From Mesotaenium endlicherianum (Eukaryota; Streptophyta; Zygnematophyceae; Zygnematales; Mesotaeniaceae), in the NCBI GenBank assembly GCA_009602735.1, contig WELA01004248.1, forward strand, positions 67,092 to 89,276: a DNA stretch of 22,185 nt, written 5' to 3'. Positions 19,164-22,185 of this stretch are shown here, piece by piece. Numbering within the stretch: position 1 is the stretch's first letter; each line of letters begins with the position of its first letter. Below the pieces are notes generated by a model. It was given only the letters and a program-made list of their open reading frames with translations. It was not told the origin of the DNA and ran no database searches. The position numbers were made by a program, and so were the translations under genes.

Positions 19164-20180
19164 CGGTGGAGGATGTTGCTCCGCTCTTCCCCTTTCCTTC
19201 CTCCTCCTCCTCCTCCTCCTCACTTCCTTCTCCAACAATCACGCCGTGTGCAGCAGTTCTCACCCACTGCGCGTGGCACTTGCTGTGCCCTCATCTCTTA
19301 TGGAGGAGTGCCTTGTCGGAGGAAAGACCTTGTACATAGATAGCCTCTGTAGGCACGTTATTCGTTTCAACCAGATTAGAAGGAAAGAAGTCATATGTTT
19401 CTCCATTGACATTCCCTATCATTAGCCTAATATTCCAGCTCGATAAATGCTTTAGGCGTATACAAGCCTCTCCCTATAGACAGGGAGGGCTGGCGATGCT
19501 TCTAGCATTGGACTTGGTGCACAGCTCACAAGTCGCAAGTATGTGAACTTGGCTCATGTCGTCGCATGGGTGGAAGTATGCTCCAGTTTATTTTGAACAC
19601 TGAGGTCAGGGCAGCCTTTCTGTTTGCCCACCTGCAGATGCATTTCGCCCACAAAGGCTGGTATGCTTAGTGAGGGATGGTGACAAACATCAAAACAAAA
19701 GTGCCCGCCTACTTGATGATAACGGGAGTGCAGTGGATAACTCCTGGCCACATTAATTGAGGAGCTTGAAATCGTTCAAATCTTTTGCCACGTCCTTACT
19801 GCCTGCTGTTGACGCAACCAGGATGCCCTTCGGTTTGAACGATGGCTTCAAACCAAAGTTGGAACACACTGCAATTATTAAGATGAAGGAGTGTGCTGCC
19901 ATTAGTCCTGTGCACAATACTACAGGAAAAGTCGATATACTTTTCTCGTTTTGAGTACACCAAGCCTCCAGATTTAGTAATTTGACTCACAATCACCATA
20001 CTTTCACACGCAGCCACTTAATTGCTGCCATGCCGCCATAGCATCCGACTCTGTTTAGGACAGGCAGGCGACAGCTAAACGGCAATGCACGTGCGGACAA
20101 GTGGGCCGAGCTAGTGCTGGCCCATGCCTGAGCACAATTCAGTGTTAGTTAAGTACATGCAGGGTTCTATTTCACATGAA
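19164..20180. other. 3' flank of SLD5
   Basis: A (CTC)n tract at 19201-19220 lies just after the stop and is probably in the 3' UTR. GC content then falls to ordinary levels. Open frames are short and not protein-like. No clear polyadenylation signal stands out. Confidence 0.5.
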
Positions 20181-20690
20181 GATAGTTGCAAATACAGAGG
20201 AACATTTAATTTAGTGTATTTTCAAATAAATTCGAAAATGTGAATTCAAAATATGATACCTTGTTGTGATTTATCCAAAACTTTTGTAACTTTCGCTTTT
20301 ACAATTATGTTACGTGCAAGAATCATGTACGTGAAGACAATTGTACATAATAATAAACATTTATAGAAAAGATAGAAGTAAAATTCTAATAAAATCTAAT
20401 CAATTTATTACATACGTGAAAAATATTAAAATATAAATTCATAATTTCATAACAACTTGTGTATGTTATAAACTATCTTGGCATAAGTCACCTAAAACTA
20501 ATAGTTTTTTATCATAAAGTTTTTCCTTTAATGACACTTAATTTACATCTAATTATCAAACTTCGATAATAAAATGACCAATTTTATATCCAAAAAAACA
20601 TGAATACATACTACCAAATATGAAATCCTTTTATGATTTACACATAAGTTTCAATATTCACATTTAAGGTACAAAATATTTGGAGAAACT
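20180..20690. other. Very AT-rich block
   Basis: About 500 bases are dominated by A and T with scattered AATAAA and TTTATA words, in sharp contrast to the GC-rich SLD5 introns one kilobase away. No open frame of note. It could be a matrix-attachment-like region, a decayed element or an organelle-derived insert. None of these can be settled by eye. Confidence 0.6.
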
Positions 20691-21457
20691 CACACAAAGA
20701 TAGTACTTGTTGCACGTGGCATTTTTGTTCTGATGACTTCACACTTCCAAAAGTGATTTGTTGTGTACGACGGGATTGAACAGCATAACGCCAGATTCCC
20801 CGCCTGCAATCTTTTCTTGGATACATCTCTTATCTTGCTATCGATTCTTGCCGTGTTGAAGTCTACTTTCCCGCTCTTTAACTTTTCTAAATGATGTCTG
20901 GGTATAGTCGAAGATTTTTTTTTCCTGAACACGTGCTATATGACACATTTGACTGCAACAATGACTAGCTGGTGAGTAATGTCCAGAAATCCGTCAACAG
21001 CAACAGACAGAATCCCTGGCACAGATACGAGGGCCAGCAATAGTTGCTATACAGATTACTTTCAGAAATCTGTCAACCTCAAGAAAGAGCCTGCCTAGTA
21101 CCAACACAAGGACCATGTTTTACCCTCTAGTAGTGCCTTCACTGGAGGATACAAAGAGAGTGTGTGATGTACGCGGTAACATTAGGCCTGATAGTCTCAT
21201 CCATTTGCCTTACAGCCCATAATAAAATTGATCAAATGCCTATCCTTAACACCTGCCTTTGCTCTTGGTGCGCTACGTGGGAGAGGACCCCAAATGATCT
21301 TCAGCTACCGAAGAGGTACCTTACACCAACACAAGGACAGGCGTAACACTACTCCTCCTTTAAGTCCAAGCGTGTGTTCCTAGGTTTTGGGCTGCATTGC
21401 ATAGCACGCCGGGAGAAGGTGACAAAAAGTCACAAGCTGGAGGTGCGAATTGCTACA

Positions 21458-21492
21458 TGAAGTGTAAGCACTCCAGTGCTTTGTACGCTTCA
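21458..21492. other. Extended hairpin
   Basis: Nine outer pairs (21458-21466 with 21484-21492, one of them G-T) and five to six inner pairs (AGCACT/AGTGCT) enclose a four-base loop, with a three-base bulge at 21481-21483. It lies in non-coding DNA and has no recognised family. Confidence 0.45.
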
Positions 21493-21908
21493 CTAGGGTG
21501 CAAAAGGTCTGAGACGGGTCTGCTAACATTCGTCCGCAATCGAAAGCCAGCTCATCATATGAGCAAATAACTTACTTGTATGCGTAAATATTGCTTGTAA
21601 GGGCACCCCACATACACCTCTGCTGTCCTCTGAGATAGGATGCTGGAGGCTGACACTTGTCAGTCGTCGAGGGCTACGTCAGATGCGCCTCCCCCCGTCT
21701 TTCCTTGCCCGCCTTTACTCGCCCGTCTGCACCGCTCGCTGCAATACCTGCCACAATCATGACACACGTCGGAAACGCCAACCTTTTCTTTTTCTGTGTG
21801 CTAATTCTGCCCTGTACTGCTTCATCGTCGCACCTGCAAGACTTTTAAGTGGGGTGCCTGATGTCTCTGGCACTATGCGAAACAGACGTGCACCTCCACG
21901 TGCGCCCG

Positions 21909-21910
<2 letters not shown>

Positions 21911-21951
<41 letters not shown>

Positions 21952-21954
21952 GTG
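21911..21954 (+). repeat. (TG)n microsatellite
   Basis: Eighteen TG units from 21911 to 21946 are followed by CG and more TG. It is the reverse-strand equivalent of the AC tract in SLD5 intron 5. Confidence 0.95.
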
Positions 21955-22185
21955 CACGCGCGCGGTGATATAGGAATGACATGTGGGCGCACGTGCATGC
22001 GCTCCCTCAGCACACATGGGCGTCTCTCATGTGCACATGTCGCAAAAAGAACTGCTACATGCCACACGTCAGTTAAGAAGCCATCCCTAGCTCTCCATCA
22101 ACCGAGCCTCACTGTACTCTCGCCAGTCCCTCCCCGCCGCCAAGTCATCGATCGCACACAACCCCCCCTCCCCCCTCCTCCCCCT

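Larger units (their letters stand above)
20691..22185. other. Distal intergenic region without recognised genes
   Basis: Open frames are short. Two similar segments start near 20982 and 21062 (CAGAAATC, then C/T, then GTCAAC), and CCAACACAAGGAC occurs near 21100 and 21327. A hairpin lies at 21458-21492 and a (TG)n tract at 21911-21946. From about 21660 the sequence turns GC-rich and pyrimidine-rich, much like the introns of the other plus-strand genes, and ends in C runs. A further plus-strand gene could start just beyond the window. Confidence 0.4.

Noticed and set aside
21757..22067. Frames with Thr-His repeats at the right end
   Set aside because: They come from translation of the TG/CA microsatellite.
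1..22185. CRISPR arrays, bacterial operons, prophage, integrons
   Set aside because: The genes are spliced and eukaryotic, and no spaced direct-repeat array or bacterial gene cluster is present.

Overview
The window looks like nuclear DNA of a photosynthetic eukaryote, probably of the green/plant lineage. The grounds are spliced genes with GT-AG introns, a two-domain plastid-type NFU iron-sulfur scaffold with a transit-peptide-like leader, a plant-style F-box/kelch-like protein, a GINS subunit close to plant SLD5, and short plant-type telomere words (CCCTAAA). A streptophyte alga or seedless plant would fit, but the species cannot be read from the sequence. Two N bases lie in C-rich tracts, and both window ends are C-rich, so this may be a whole contig that stopped at C-rich runs.

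Layout. (1) 1-2631, plus strand: the last exons of an unrecognised gene coding for a Gly/Ser/Arg-rich protein with repeated R-x-x-S motifs. Its introns are pyrimidine-rich; one holds a run of about 98 C and appears to use a GC donor. (2) 2632-4846: intergenic, with an imperfect direct duplication and a possible extra exon near its start. (3) 4847-5965, minus strand: an intact single-exon F-box protein gene. (4) 5966-11068: about 5 kb of moderately AT-rich, gene-poor DNA with hairpins, a G-box cluster and weak coding-like scraps. (5) 11069-13898, minus strand: a complete four-exon NFU gene (255 codons). (6) 13899-14870: a shared 5' region between divergent genes, with a nested dyad. (7) 14871-19163, plus strand: a complete six-exon SLD5/GINS4 gene (219 codons), whose first two exons lie in ordinary DNA and last four in GC-rich, microsatellite-laden DNA. 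(8) 19164-22185: no gene recognised, with a very AT-rich block and a (TG)n tract.

The genes do not form a pathway. NFU serves plastid Fe-S cluster delivery, SLD5 serves nuclear DNA replication in the GINS/CMG helicase, and the F-box protein is probably an SCF ubiquitin-ligase adaptor. NFU and SLD5 start 972 bp apart on opposite strands, so they may share control elements. I found no convincing new multi-gene system. The main results are two full exon models recovered by splice phase, and several unusual splice and structural features.
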